A stretch of DNA of 64,000 bases from Falsigemmobacter faecalis (GTDB lineage: Bacteria; Pseudomonadota; Alphaproteobacteria; Rhodobacterales; Rhodobacteraceae). Made by a program: the position numbers and the translations under genes. The notes under the pieces are model-generated. The model ran no database searches, was not told where the DNA came from, and was given only the letters and a program-made list of their open reading frames with translations. This document shows positions 41,384 through 50,495 of the stretch, piece by piece; position 1 is the stretch's first letter; the number at the start of each line of letters is the position of its first letter. Location of the stretch: the NCBI RefSeq assembly GCF_003863335.1, contig NZ_RRAZ01000014.1, positions 57,331 through 121,330 of the forward strand, written 5' to 3'.

Positions 41384-42519
41384 CAGAGCGCCTCCTCAAA
41401 GGTGATGACCTGGCGGATCGCCTCGCCATGGTGCAGACGGTCAAAACCCTCATTGATCTCTGAGAGCTTAATCTGATGGGTCATCAGCTTATCGACCGCC
41501 AGTTTGCCGCGCCGGTAAAGCCCGAGGAAACGCGGAATATCCCGCGACGGCACGCCCGAGCCGAGGTAGCTGCCGCGCAGGGTCCGCTCTTCGGCCACCA
41601 GCGCCAGGGGCGAGATATTCAGCACCGCCGAAGGATTCGGCAGACCCGCCGTAATGGTGGTGCCACCGCGCCGCGTCATGGCGAAAGCCGCCTCCAGCGC
41701 CCGGGCCGATCCGGCAAATTCCAGCGCCGCATCCACGCCGCCTGAGGTGGCCTCTTTGATCTTTGCCGCAAGATCGGGGTCCTGAGCCTCAAAGACATGG
41801 GTGGCGCCCAGCTCCTTCGCCAGGGCCAGTTTAGCGGGCAAAGTGTCAACGGCGACAATGGTTTCCGCCCCCCCCGCCGCCGCGCCAAGGATCGCCGCAA
41901 GGCCCACGCCGCCCAGACCCACCACGGCGGCACGCCCGCCAGGTTGCACCGCGCCCATATTGAACACCGCCCCCGCCCCGGTCAGCACCGCACAGCCCAT
42001 CAGCGCCGCAATCGGCAAGGGCAGATCGCGGTCGACCTTCACAAGGCTGCGGCGTGAGATCACCGCATGGGTGGCATAGCTCGACACCCCGGTCATATGG
42101 CTGACCGGCCGGCCATCCCGCGACAGGCGCGTCCCGCCGCCCAGCATCTCGCCCCGGCCATTGGCCGCAGCGCCCGGCTCACAAAGCGCGGGACGCCCGG
42201 CCTGACAGGGCCCGCAATGCCCGCAGGAGGGGACAAAGACGAAGACCACATGATCGCCCACCACCAGATCGGTGACGCCCTCGCCAAGGACTTCGACTAC
42301 CCCCGCGCCCTCATGGCCGAGCACCATGGGCACCGGACGCGGGCGATCGCCATTAATAACGCTGAGATCGGAATGGCAAAGCCCCGCGGCTGCCACCCGC
42401 ACCAGAACCTCACCGGGTTGCGGCGGGGCCAGATCCAACTCACAGATCGTCAGCGGACGGCTTTGTGCATAGGGACCGGGGCGGCCGATCTCCTCCAGAA
42501 CGGCTGCGGTGATTTTCAT
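41383..42519 (-). CDS. Zinc-dependent alcohol dehydrogenase (MDR family)
   Basis: A 378-residue medium-chain dehydrogenase. Catalytic zinc ligands are in AAGLCHSDLSVI and VLGHEGAGVVEVLGEGV; the structural-zinc cysteines are in PSCGHCGPCQAGRPALCEPG. The NAD motif is AAVVGLGGVGLAAILGA with the acidic AVDTL beyond it. Layout matches class III-like/aryl-alcohol types. It lies 12 bases downstream of the ABC ATPase and overlaps the aldehyde dehydrogenase, tying catabolism to uptake. Confidence 0.92.
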   Translation of the reverse strand: MKITAAVLEEIGRPGPYAQSRPLTICELDLAPPQPGEVLVRVAAAGLCHSDLSVINGDRPRPVPMVLGHEGAGVVEVLGEGVTDLVVGDHVVFVFVPSCGHCGPCQAGRPALCEPGAAANGRGEMLGGGTRLSRDGRPVSHMTGVSSYATHAVISRRSLVKVDRDLPLPIAALMGCAVLTGAGAVFNMGAVQPGGRAAVVGLGGVGLAAILGAAAGGAETIVAVDTLPAKLALAKELGATHVFEAQDPDLAAKIKEATSGGVDAALEFAGSARALEAAFAMTRRGGTTITAGLPNPSAVLNISPLALVAEERTLRGSYLGSGVPSRDIPRFLGLYRRGKLAVDKLMTHQIKLSEINEGFDRLHHGEAIRQVITFEEAL

Positions 42520-42531
42520 GGTCTTCCCCCC

Positions 42532-44025
42532 TCAGTGTACGGCCGCGTACATGATCTTTTCTTCCGTGGCCTCTTCGATGCCGAACTCCTCCACCACCCG
42601 ACCCTGACGGGCGACCAGCACGCGGTCGGCCAGATTCATAATCTCAGGCAGGTAAGAGGAGATGACCACAACCGCGAGGCCGCTGTCAGCCAGTTCATTA
42701 ATGACGGCGTGAAGTTCCGCGATGGCACCAACATCCACCCCTCGCGTCGGCTCATCAAAGATCACCAGTTTCGGGTTTTGCACCAAAGACTTGGCGATCA
42801 CGACCTTCTGCTGATTGCCCCCTGACAACTCAATCACCCGGGCATTGCCATCAATGGCGCGCACCTTCAGACGGTCGGTCCACTGCTTTGAAACCTCCAT
42901 CATCTCTTTGTAAGAAATGGTGGAAGCGCGGTTCAGATCGGCCCCCAAAAGCCCGGTATAGATATTCTCGGCGATGGATTTCGTCTCAAAGAAGCCCTCA
43001 AGCTTGCGATCCTCGGTGACGTAAACGATGCCGTCTTTCACCGCCGGGCGCGGCGTGCGGTAGCGCACCGCCCTGTCGCCAAAGCGCAGCTCGCCGCCAT
43101 GCAGGAAGTCGCGCTTCACCACACCGGCGATGATCTTCGCCGTCTCCGTCCGCCCCGAGCCGATCAGCCCGAAAATCCCGGTGATCTGCCCCGCATAGAC
43201 GGAAAATGAGGTATTTCTGACCATCCGCCCCATCGAGAGGTTCTGCACGCTGAGAACCTTCTCCCCAAGCGGCCGCGCCTGGCGCGCGCCCTTTTGGTAG
43301 ATCTCTTCCGTCAGCGTGCGCCCGACCATGCTGGAAACAATGCGGTCGCGATCAAAATTCTTCGCCTCATCGGTCACCACATGCTGACCGTCGCGCAAAA
43401 TGGTGATCCGGTCCGAGATCATCAGCGCCTCTTCCAGCGCGTGACTGATGAAGATGATCGACACCCCATCGGCCTTCAGCCGGTTCACCAAGCCGAAAAA
43501 GTGGTGCTTTTCCTCAGGGGTCAGAGTGGCGGTCGGCTCATCAAAGATGATGACGCGGGCCTTGTGATGCACCGCGCGGGCAATCTCAACCATCTGCTTT
43601 TGCGCCGCGCCAAGCTGGCTGACAAACATCGTGGGATCGACGTTGAAGTTCAGCGATTGCAGAAACTGTTGAGCGGCAATGTAAATTCCGCGCAGACGGT
43701 TCAGGAATTTCTCATTCCCCAGATAGATATTCTGCGCCACCGTCAGCGAGGGGACCAGCGATGTCTCCTGAAACACCATCGCGATACCGTTGTGCAAAGC
43801 ATCCGCGGGCCTCGAAAACGCAAGCTTCTCGCCGCGCAGCAGCACCTCTCCCCTGGTCGGGCTGTGCACCCCGGCGATGATCTTGGTCAGCGTCGATTTT
43901 CCGGCCCCGTTTTCGCCCAGAAGCGCGTGAATCTCGCCGGGGCGCAGGGTGAAATTCACATCCCTCAGCGCAGGCACGCCGTGAAATTCCTTGGTCACAC
44001 CGCGCAGATCAATGATCGGCTCCAT
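42532..44025 (-). CDS. Sugar ABC transporter ATPase, double domain (RbsA-like)
   Basis: 497 residues with two fused ABC domains. Domain 1: Walker A LLGENGAGKSTLTK, signature LGAAQKQMVEIARA, Walker B RVIIFDEPTATLTPEE. Domain 2: a degenerate Walker A FGLIGSGRTETAKI, signature ELSGGNQQKVVIAKSL, Walker B LVIFDEPTRGVDVGA. This one-good, one-degenerate arrangement is usual for ribose-type importers. It overlaps the stand-alone propeller gene by one base and is the energy unit of the locus. Confidence 0.95.
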   Translation of the reverse strand: MEPIIDLRGVTKEFHGVPALRDVNFTLRPGEIHALLGENGAGKSTLTKIIAGVHSPTRGEVLLRGEKLAFSRPADALHNGIAMVFQETSLVPSLTVAQNIYLGNEKFLNRLRGIYIAAQQFLQSLNFNVDPTMFVSQLGAAQKQMVEIARAVHHKARVIIFDEPTATLTPEEKHHFFGLVNRLKADGVSIIFISHALEEALMISDRITILRDGQHVVTDEAKNFDRDRIVSSMVGRTLTEEIYQKGARQARPLGEKVLSVQNLSMGRMVRNTSFSVYAGQITGIFGLIGSGRTETAKIIAGVVKRDFLHGGELRFGDRAVRYRTPRPAVKDGIVYVTEDRKLEGFFETKSIAENIYTGLLGADLNRASTISYKEMMEVSKQWTDRLKVRAIDGNARVIELSGGNQQKVVIAKSLVQNPKLVIFDEPTRGVDVGAIAELHAVINELADSGLAVVVISSYLPEIMNLADRVLVARQGRVVEEFGIEEATEEKIMYAAVH

Positions 44026-45065
44026 CAGCGGGCCTCCTCTCGCACAGAGATGCGCAGCACCTCATCGCCGCCGGTCACCGCCAGCCACAAAGAACCCTCC
44101 GCCTCTGCCAGCGCCGTGACGCCGTGGCGGCGGCCCCCGGCGCGGCTGTGCAGACTTTGCAGCGGCGTCCAGGCGGCGTTAAACTCCGCCACCAGCCCCG
44201 CCGAGCGTGAGGGGGCCCAGGGTTTCAGAATGCCCATCTGCTTCAGCGCGCCCCCCTGCATCGGCTCCAGAAAGCTCCGCCCCGAAGACAGGGCGGGCGC
44301 GATCCAATAGTCGGGCGGCACCTCCGCCATCATCTCGCGGCGGTATTTCGGCTCGCGCAGCACCAGTTCCAAAAGCGGGCTGCGCGGGGCAAAAAGCGCA
44401 AGCCAGGCCCCGCCTGAGGGCGTGGCGGCAAGCCCCGCCGGATAGCCCGGAAGATCTTCGGCAAGCACCCGGCGCTGACCGGATTTATCAATCCAGATCA
44501 GCCGCTTGCACCAGGATTCCGCGACCACCATCCCGCCGTCGCGCGGCATCAAACCCCAGGGAAAGCCCAGCTTCTCAGCCACAGTGCTCAACTGCCCATC
44601 GGCCCAGCGCAACAGCTTTCCGGCGCGGCGCTGTTCCAGGAAATCACGGCTCCGCTCTGCAAATCCATGCAACTCAGAGCCGATGGCAATCCAAAGCGCG
44701 CCTTCCGCGTCCCAGGCCAGCGCCGTGATGCAGCGAAGACCCGCCAGGGCTGCGGGCCGCTCCCCGCCAATGGCAATGCCGTCAGAGCCAACCGCCAGCA
44801 CCCCCGCAGGTGAGAGCGCCATGGCCGTCACAACCCCCGGCTCAATGCGGATCTCTCCCGCCGCAGACATCACCCGCGCGCCTTCCGCCCAGAGCGGGCG
44901 ACCGTCCTGCAAAACCAGCGCCATGGGCGCGCTGGCGCCATGTCCGGCGGCGGCCTCTTCCAGGCGGTTGTTCGGCTTCCAGGCCCCGTCCAGCGGCGGG
45001 ACCGTCAATGCGGCCTCTCCGCGACCGAGAAGGCGGTCAGATACCCTGCGCAAAGCCCCGATCAT
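44025..45065 (-). CDS. Stand-alone strictosidine-synthase/SMP-30-like beta-propeller
   Basis: A 346-residue soluble protein without a signal peptide. It shares a run of motifs with the C-terminal domain of the neighbouring permease fusion: MVVAESWCKRLIWID (like LFAESWACRIRRLW), LPGYPAGLAATPSGG (like LPGYPDNINRASDG) and SPLLELVLREPKYRREM (like TPALDVALRNPGFRRRM). It is thus a paralogue of that domain, but the Asp-Asn of PGYPDN is lost. The ATG at 45065 overlaps the fusion gene stop (ATGA). A lactonase-like or binding role is possible; the loss of the Asn argues for altered or absent catalysis. Confidence 0.82.
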   Translation of the reverse strand: MIGALRRVSDRLLGRGEAALTVPPLDGAWKPNNRLEEAAAGHGASAPMALVLQDGRPLWAEGARVMSAAGEIRIEPGVVTAMALSPAGVLAVGSDGIAIGGERPAALAGLRCITALAWDAEGALWIAIGSELHGFAERSRDFLEQRRAGKLLRWADGQLSTVAEKLGFPWGLMPRDGGMVVAESWCKRLIWIDKSGQRRVLAEDLPGYPAGLAATPSGGAWLALFAPRSPLLELVLREPKYRREMMAEVPPDYWIAPALSSGRSFLEPMQGGALKQMGILKPWAPSRSAGLVAEFNAAWTPLQSLHSRAGGRRHGVTALAEAEGSLWLAVTGGDEVLRISVREEAR

Positions 45066-47176
45066 GCGCCTTTCCCCCAATAATCGCCAAAGCCCGTCCA
45101 GGTCGGATCCGCCCCCGGCAGACGCACGCGGCCGATGCGGTTGTTGGTAATGCCACCAAGGTAAAGCCAGCCCTTATGCTCGCGCATCGAGGTGATCATC
45201 GGATGGTTCTTCGCGCCCTGATCCCAGAGCGTCTCCAGCACCTCCCCACGCTCATTAAAGCGGATGACGCAGCCGATATTGAGGTTCGGGTACAGCCACT
45301 GATCGGGCGCAATGCGGCGCGACATGCGGCGGCGGAAGCCCGGATTGCGCAAAGCCACATCCAGCGCCGGGGTCCGCATCCCCATGATTGCACACCAATA
45401 ACTGCCGTCAGAGGCCCGGTTGATATTGTCCGGATAGCCCGGCAGGCGGTCGAGCACGGTCTCAATCTGACCGGCTTTCGGCCCATGGGTCCAAAGGCGG
45501 CGGATGCGGCAGGCCCAGCTTTCCGCAAAAAGGATCGACTGCCCGTCCTGCGTGGTACAGATGCCGTTCGGGAAGATCAGCCCCCGCGCCATGGTGCGGG
45601 TTTTGCCGGTGGCCGGATCATAACAGACGATCCGCCCGTTGCCGCGGCTTTCCAGCGCATCGACCGGCCAGTCGTGCATCTCATAGCGCACGGTGGCTTC
45701 CGAGAACCAGATTTTGCCGTCCGGCGTGATATCGCAGTCATCGGCCAGACGCAGGCGGCTGTCATCCACCACCGACAGCGCCGAGCGGTTGGTCTCATCG
45801 GTCAACCGGCTGACCACGCGCTCTGGCGTGATCTGATAAAGCCCCATGCCGCCGACGCAGACCACCAGATTGCGGTCTTTGTCGAAAGACATCCCCAGCG
45901 GTGAGCCGCCGATATGGGCAAAAACCTCATGGCGGCTGTAATCCGGGGCAAAGAAGCGCAGGATATCGCCGTGACGGGTGCCGCAATAAAGATGGTCCTC
46001 CTCATCAAGGATGACATCTTCCGGGCTTTCCACCGCGCCAAGGCCAATGATCTCCACCTCGCCCAGACGGTCGTTCAGGGCAAATTCCCCCTCACCCGCC
46101 ACGCGCGGCTTTGGCAGCTCAATCAGCGTGGGCGAGACATAGACCTTATTCAGCAGCTTATCGCGGTTCTTCAGCCAGCGCACATCAATGAAGACCGCCG
46201 CCATCAGCGTCAGCCCCAGCACCATCTGGCCTGAGCCCGAGTTCAGCCCCAGCCGCAGCACGCCATTGGTCATCACCAGCACGATCACCGCGCCAATCAT
46301 CGCCTTCACGATGGAGCCGCGGCCACCGCCCAGCGAATTGCCGCCCAGCACCGCCGCCGTCAGCGCCATGATCTCCATGCCGATGCCGGTATCTGACCCC
46401 GCCCCCGAAAGCCGCGCCGCATAAAGCACCCCCGCCAGCCCGCAGAGCATCCCCGAGATCGTATAGGCCGCGCAGACCAGCCCCTTCACCGGCAGCCCGA
46501 TGTTATGCGCCGAGCGGCGCGAGCCACCGATCGCCATCATCCGCCAGCCCGGGCGAGAGCGGGTCATCAGCACATGGCCGACCACCGCCACCACCACCAG
46601 CAGCGCAAAGGAAAACGGCAGCCCCAGCAGATTGCCCATCCCCATGAGATCCCACCAGGGATTGTCATAGAAACTCAGCGACATCGCCTGGGCGTATTTC
46701 AGCAAAAGCATATCCACCACGGCGCGCACGATGATCAGCGTCACCAGCGTGGTTAAAAAAGCCCTCAGCCGCAGATAGCCGATCAGCACCCCGTTGATCA
46801 GCCCGACCGAGCCGCAGATCAGCACCACCGCCGGCACCGCCACCCAAAGCGGCCAGCCCGCGAGGTTCAGAAAGGCCAGCGCCAGAAAATTCCCCAGCGC
46901 GAAGTTTGACCCGACCGAGAGATCAATCCCGCCGACGATAATCACGATGGTCATGGCCAGGCAGACAAGGGCAAATTCCCCCAGCTGCCGTGCGGTCATG
47001 GAAAGATTTCCACCGGTCCAGAAGTTCGGCAGCAAAGCCCCGAAAACCAGGATCACCAGCACCAGAACCGTGAAGGGAATGGCGTTGTCGATCCATTTCT
47101 TCGACAGGATCTCGCCGATCAGATGATCAGGGATAAAGCGGTATCTCAGACGTGTCAGGGTTCCGGCCTGCGCCAC
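45062..47176 (-). CDS. Ribose-type ABC permease fused to a beta-propeller domain
   Basis: 704 residues. The N-terminal half (about 25-335) is an RbsC-type permease with VCLAMTIVIIVGGIDLSVGS, GLINGVLIGYLRLRAFLTTL and ALTAAVLGGNSLGGGRGSIV. After the last helix, a basic stretch (VRWLKNRDKLLNK, 332-344) suggests the C-terminus stays in the cytoplasm. A linker to about 375 leads to a strictosidine-synthase/SMP-30-like propeller to the end, with ADDCDITPDGKIWFSEAT, LIFPNGICTTQDG, LFAESWACRIRRLW and LPGYPDNINRASDG. No frameshift or internal stop breaks the fusion. A cytoplasmic enzyme acting on the incoming substrate is a reasonable reading but unproven. Confidence 0.9.
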   Translation of the reverse strand: MAQAGTLTRLRYRFIPDHLIGEILSKKWIDNAIPFTVLVLVILVFGALLPNFWTGGNLSMTARQLGEFALVCLAMTIVIIVGGIDLSVGSNFALGNFLALAFLNLAGWPLWVAVPAVVLICGSVGLINGVLIGYLRLRAFLTTLVTLIIVRAVVDMLLLKYAQAMSLSFYDNPWWDLMGMGNLLGLPFSFALLVVVAVVGHVLMTRSRPGWRMMAIGGSRRSAHNIGLPVKGLVCAAYTISGMLCGLAGVLYAARLSGAGSDTGIGMEIMALTAAVLGGNSLGGGRGSIVKAMIGAVIVLVMTNGVLRLGLNSGSGQMVLGLTLMAAVFIDVRWLKNRDKLLNKVYVSPTLIELPKPRVAGEGEFALNDRLGEVEIIGLGAVESPEDVILDEEDHLYCGTRHGDILRFFAPDYSRHEVFAHIGGSPLGMSFDKDRNLVVCVGGMGLYQITPERVVSRLTDETNRSALSVVDDSRLRLADDCDITPDGKIWFSEATVRYEMHDWPVDALESRGNGRIVCYDPATGKTRTMARGLIFPNGICTTQDGQSILFAESWACRIRRLWTHGPKAGQIETVLDRLPGYPDNINRASDGSYWCAIMGMRTPALDVALRNPGFRRRMSRRIAPDQWLYPNLNIGCVIRFNERGEVLETLWDQGAKNHPMITSMREHKGWLYLGGITNNRIGRVRLPGADPTWTGFGDYWGKGA

Positions 47177-47237
47177 GGTCTTCCTCCTCAGGTCTTATCG
47201 GGCGAAGAAGGGGGGCAGCCCTGCCCCCCTCACAGGC

Positions 47238-48260
47238 TCAGCGCAGGATTTTCGCGTAGTCTTCAGCGTTCCAGCAGGTGCCGTCTTTGACATCAGCAGC
47301 GGTCATATAGCGGTAGGGGCTATACATCTGGGTCTTGATCGCGCCCCCGCCCTGCTTGTTTTGCAAAGCGACCATAATGGCGGTCCAGGCATCCCGGCCC
47401 ATGCCAACGGCGTTATAGTTGTAAGCCGCCGAGAAGGTGCCATCCTTCAGCATGTCGCACATCGACTGCGCACCACCACCCGAGGTGATGAAGAAGACCT
47501 TTTCCGACAGCCCCGCCTGTTTGATCGCAGCGCCGGTGCCCACACCCTGGCCGTCCCAGACATCAATCACCGCGCAGACATCGGGATGCTGCTGCAACAC
47601 GGTCTCGGTAATGGCGCGTGCTTTCGAGGCATCCCAGTCCGCCGCCTGGCTGGAGACAAGCTGGATTTCCGGGTTCTCTTTGAAGACTTTCTCAATGCCC
47701 TGAACCTGATAGAAGCTCACGCCTCCGGTCAGCACGCCCTGAACCAGCGCGACTTTATGCGAGGTGTCGGTGCCCTTGCCGCATTTCTCGACGACCTTCT
47801 GCGCGATCTGCTCGCCCATGCCGATGAAATCGGGGGCCACCACCGCATCGGTCTGCACAGCCCCGGCCATATTCAGCTGCACCACCACGATGCCCTGGGA
47901 ATTAGCCTGTTTCATCAAACGCGCAAGGCTTTGCATATCGGGGTTCTGGGTCACGATGACATCGGGCTTTTCCGCCAGCAGCGCGGTAAAGCCCTGCGCC
48001 ATGGCATCGGTGCTCCAGTTCGGGTCCTGGGAGGAGAATTCCATCCCATAGACCTGTGACTGCTGCTTCACGACGCCGCCCCAGGCCTGCGCGAGGTCAA
48101 AACCGATCGAGATCGGCAGATAGGCAATCTTTTTGCCCTTCAGGCTTTCGAGCGCCGCATCGCGGAAGGGATCCTTCATCTCCTGCGCCAGCGCAGGCAG
48201 CGCCGCCGTCAGAGCCACGGATGCCGTCAGCGCAAGGCTGAGAGCTTTCATTACACGCAT
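47238..48260 (-). CDS. Sugar-type ABC substrate-binding protein
   Basis: A 340-residue periplasmic binding protein of the ribose/Peripla_BP_4 type. The signal peptide is at about 1-25 (LSLALTASVALTAALPALAQ). The mature protein has KIAYLPISIGFDLAQAWGG, ALLAEKPDVIVTQNPDMQSL, ANSQGIVVVQLNMAG, VALVQGVLTGGVSFYQVQGI and VCAVIDVWDGQGVGTGAAIK, which includes the usual aspartate near the hinge. It sits between the two permease genes; ligand not predictable from sequence. Confidence 0.92.
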   Translation of the reverse strand: MRVMKALSLALTASVALTAALPALAQEMKDPFRDAALESLKGKKIAYLPISIGFDLAQAWGGVVKQQSQVYGMEFSSQDPNWSTDAMAQGFTALLAEKPDVIVTQNPDMQSLARLMKQANSQGIVVVQLNMAGAVQTDAVVAPDFIGMGEQIAQKVVEKCGKGTDTSHKVALVQGVLTGGVSFYQVQGIEKVFKENPEIQLVSSQAADWDASKARAITETVLQQHPDVCAVIDVWDGQGVGTGAAIKQAGLSEKVFFITSGGGAQSMCDMLKDGTFSAAYNYNAVGMGRDAWTAIMVALQNKQGGGAIKTQMYSPYRYMTAADVKDGTCWNAEDYAKILR

Positions 48261-48298
48261 GTCTTCCTCCCAAGTCTGTTGAAAAAGGCCCTGGCGCT

Positions 48299-49282
48299 TC
48301 AGATGTCGCCCTGCTGGCCGGTTTGTTCGTCACGCGGATTGAGGATGCTGTCGGCCACGATCGCCAGCAGCAGGATCAGGCTTTTAATGACGTTCTGGAC
48401 GGTGAACTGGATGTCCATGATGGTCATGCCGTTCATCAGCACGCCGATCAGCAGCGTGCCGACGATCACATTGCGCACATTCCCGCGCCCGCCCGACAGG
48501 CCCACGCCGCCCAGAACGACCACCAGAATGACGTCGTAGATCATGTTGGAATTGACGATGCGGGTGTTCATCGCCGCCACCGAAGTGGCCGTGATCAACC
48601 CGGCGATGAAGGCGATGCCCCCCGACATCACATATTGCATCACCAGCGTCGGGCGCAGCGGAATCCCGGTGATCCGCGAGGCCGCCGCATTATCGCCCAC
48701 TGCAAAGATAAAGCGGCCCGGCTTGGTAAACTTCAGGAAAAGCCAGACCACAGCCGCCACCATCAGCGCGACAAGGATCGGCATTGGCACGCCGAGAAAA
48801 TATCCCTGGCCCAGAAATTTGATCCAGCCGATGTCGTTGGACATATAAACGACATCCGTCCCGGTGATCAGATAGGCCCGCCCGAAGCCATAGACAAAGG
48901 TCGCCATGGCGAGCGTCGCAAAAAGCGGCGGGATCTCGGCATAGGCGATCAAAAGCCCGCAGACCAGGCTCATGACCAGGGCAAAGAGCAGCCCATAGGT
49001 CAGCGCCGTGCCCAGACCCGCGCCGGTATTCACCAGCTGCAGCGACCAGGCGACCGAGATGGTCATCATGGCCACCATCGAGAGATCCACCCCCCGGCCC
49101 AGCACCACAATCAGCATGCCGATGCCTAAGATACCCAGCACCGCCACAGAGCGCAGCAGCGACAACATATTGTTGGCATTGGTAAAATTCGGCAGCGTCA
49201 TGGCAAAAATGAGAAACAGAAGCACCGTGAGCGCCAGCACGATGCGCTCCTGGTTGAACTGCCTGACCAGCGATCCCGGCAC
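48299..49282 (-). CDS. Ribose-type ABC transporter permease
   Basis: First gene of the locus, 327 residues, about nine hydrophobic segments. Motifs: GILGIGMLIVVLGRGVDLSM, LVCGLLIAYAEIPPLFATLA, RFIFAVGDNAAASRITGIPL, and VILVVVLGGVGLSGGRGNV near the C-terminus. The GTG at 49282 is selected because GGGAGGAG lies just upstream and the residues before it are not permease-like. With the fused permease it would form a heterodimeric channel. 206 bases separate it from the LysR gene upstream. Confidence 0.9.
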   Translation of the reverse strand: MPGSLVRQFNQERIVLALTVLLFLIFAMTLPNFTNANNMLSLLRSVAVLGILGIGMLIVVLGRGVDLSMVAMMTISVAWSLQLVNTGAGLGTALTYGLLFALVMSLVCGLLIAYAEIPPLFATLAMATFVYGFGRAYLITGTDVVYMSNDIGWIKFLGQGYFLGVPMPILVALMVAAVVWLFLKFTKPGRFIFAVGDNAAASRITGIPLRPTLVMQYVMSGGIAFIAGLITATSVAAMNTRIVNSNMIYDVILVVVLGGVGLSGGRGNVRNVIVGTLLIGVLMNGMTIMDIQFTVQNVIKSLILLLAIVADSILNPRDEQTGQQGDI

Positions 49283-49452
49283 CTTCGCTCCTCCCTGAAA
49301 CGGCCACAGACCATCGGCCGCGCATGGCTCATGCGGGGCAGAACGTGTCGCTGCGGCAGATGTAAGTTCGTCGCCTCCGTCGCACCCCCTCCCCGGGGTC
49401 AGACGGACGGCCTCTCCTGAGGACAAAGGCTAGCAGGGGGCGTTAGAACCGG

Positions 49453-49464
49453 AAATTATAATTT
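49453..49464. promoter_or_regulatory. AT-rich palindrome upstream of ABC locus
   Basis: Perfect 12-bp palindrome AAATTATAATTT in an AT-rich island (49452-49472) between the LysR gene and the ABC operon. A LysR-type binding site is plausible; nothing else supports it. Confidence 0.3.
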
Positions 49465-49488
49465 ATCTATCTGGTCCATCGCCTGATG

Positions 49489-50451
49489 TTATGGCTCGGT
49501 CTCCGGCAGCGGCAGGGGCCGCGCCCCCGCCCAGCTGCCCGAGCGGGCCAGATTTTGCAAAACCTCACAGGCGAGGCTCTGGATCGCGGCCACGGAATTG
49601 CTCATCGGGCGGCCCGTGGCATGGGCCAGCCAGACCGAGCGCAGGATCTCAGGATCGCGGATCTGCCAGCCCTGCAAACGCCCCTCAGAAATCTCGCGGT
49701 GAACGGCATTGCCCGGCAGGATCGAGCAGCCAAAGCCCGAGCGCACCAGCTCTTTGATGCTGTGATAGCTGTCGACTTCAATCACCGTACTCAGGCTGAC
49801 CCCGGCGCTGATGGCATAGCGCGTCAGCAGCTCGCGCAGCCCATGCGCCGCTCCGGGCAGGATCATCGGGATATCGGCCAGATCACCCAAGGCCACCGCA
49901 CCGCCAGGCGGGGGCAAAACCACCCCCTCCGGGGCTGCGGGGGGCGCAAAGAAGACCAGCTCTTCGTCCAGCAACCGCACGGAATCGATGCCGCTTTCAT
50001 TGACCTCACGGTAGACGACCGCCAGATCGATCCGCGCCTCGCGCATCCAATCAAGGACAAAGCCGCTCATGGCCTCGGCGATCCGCAGGCGGATATTGGG
50101 ATAGCGGATATGCGCGGCGCGAATCAGCGGCACCGACAGCACCTCTCCGATCGTCCCTGGCAGGCCCAGACGCACCTCGCCCGAGGGATCGGCCTGCTGG
50201 CCGCGGATTTCCTCTTCCGCCACGGCCAGTTGCCCGATGATGGTGCGCGCATTGCGCAAAAGGATCGCGCCCGCCTCGGTGGGCACCACGCCTTTGGGGC
50301 TGCGAAACAGCAGTTTCGTGCCCAGATCGGCCTCCATATTGCGCACATGCAAAGACAGCGCGGGCTGCGCGACATGCAAAAGCGCGGCTGCCCGGGAGAA
50401 AGATCCCTGTTCGGCAATCGCCACGAAATAGCGCAGCTGGCGGATATCCAT
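49489..50451 (-). CDS. LysR-family regulator upstream of ABC locus
   Basis: 320 residues. The N-terminal helix-turn-helix is in IAEQGSFSRAAALLHVAQPA and LSLHVRNMEADLGTKLLFRS, followed by PTEAGAILLRNARTIIGQL and an effector domain (about 92-300) with GCSILPGNAVHREI. It resembles the Nac/Cbl-like group. It reads in the same direction as the seven-gene transport locus and ends 206 bases before it, so it is the best candidate regulator, but the target is inferred from position. Confidence 0.92.
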   Translation of the reverse strand: MDIRQLRYFVAIAEQGSFSRAAALLHVAQPALSLHVRNMEADLGTKLLFRSPKGVVPTEAGAILLRNARTIIGQLAVAEEEIRGQQADPSGEVRLGLPGTIGEVLSVPLIRAAHIRYPNIRLRIAEAMSGFVLDWMREARIDLAVVYREVNESGIDSVRLLDEELVFFAPPAAPEGVVLPPPGGAVALGDLADIPMILPGAAHGLRELLTRYAISAGVSLSTVIEVDSYHSIKELVRSGFGCSILPGNAVHREISEGRLQGWQIRDPEILRSVWLAHATGRPMSNSVAAIQSLACEVLQNLARSGSWAGARPLPLPETEP

Positions 50452-50495
50452 GCGGTCTCTCTGCTCGATATGCGGTCCGGGGAAGAGGCTTCACG

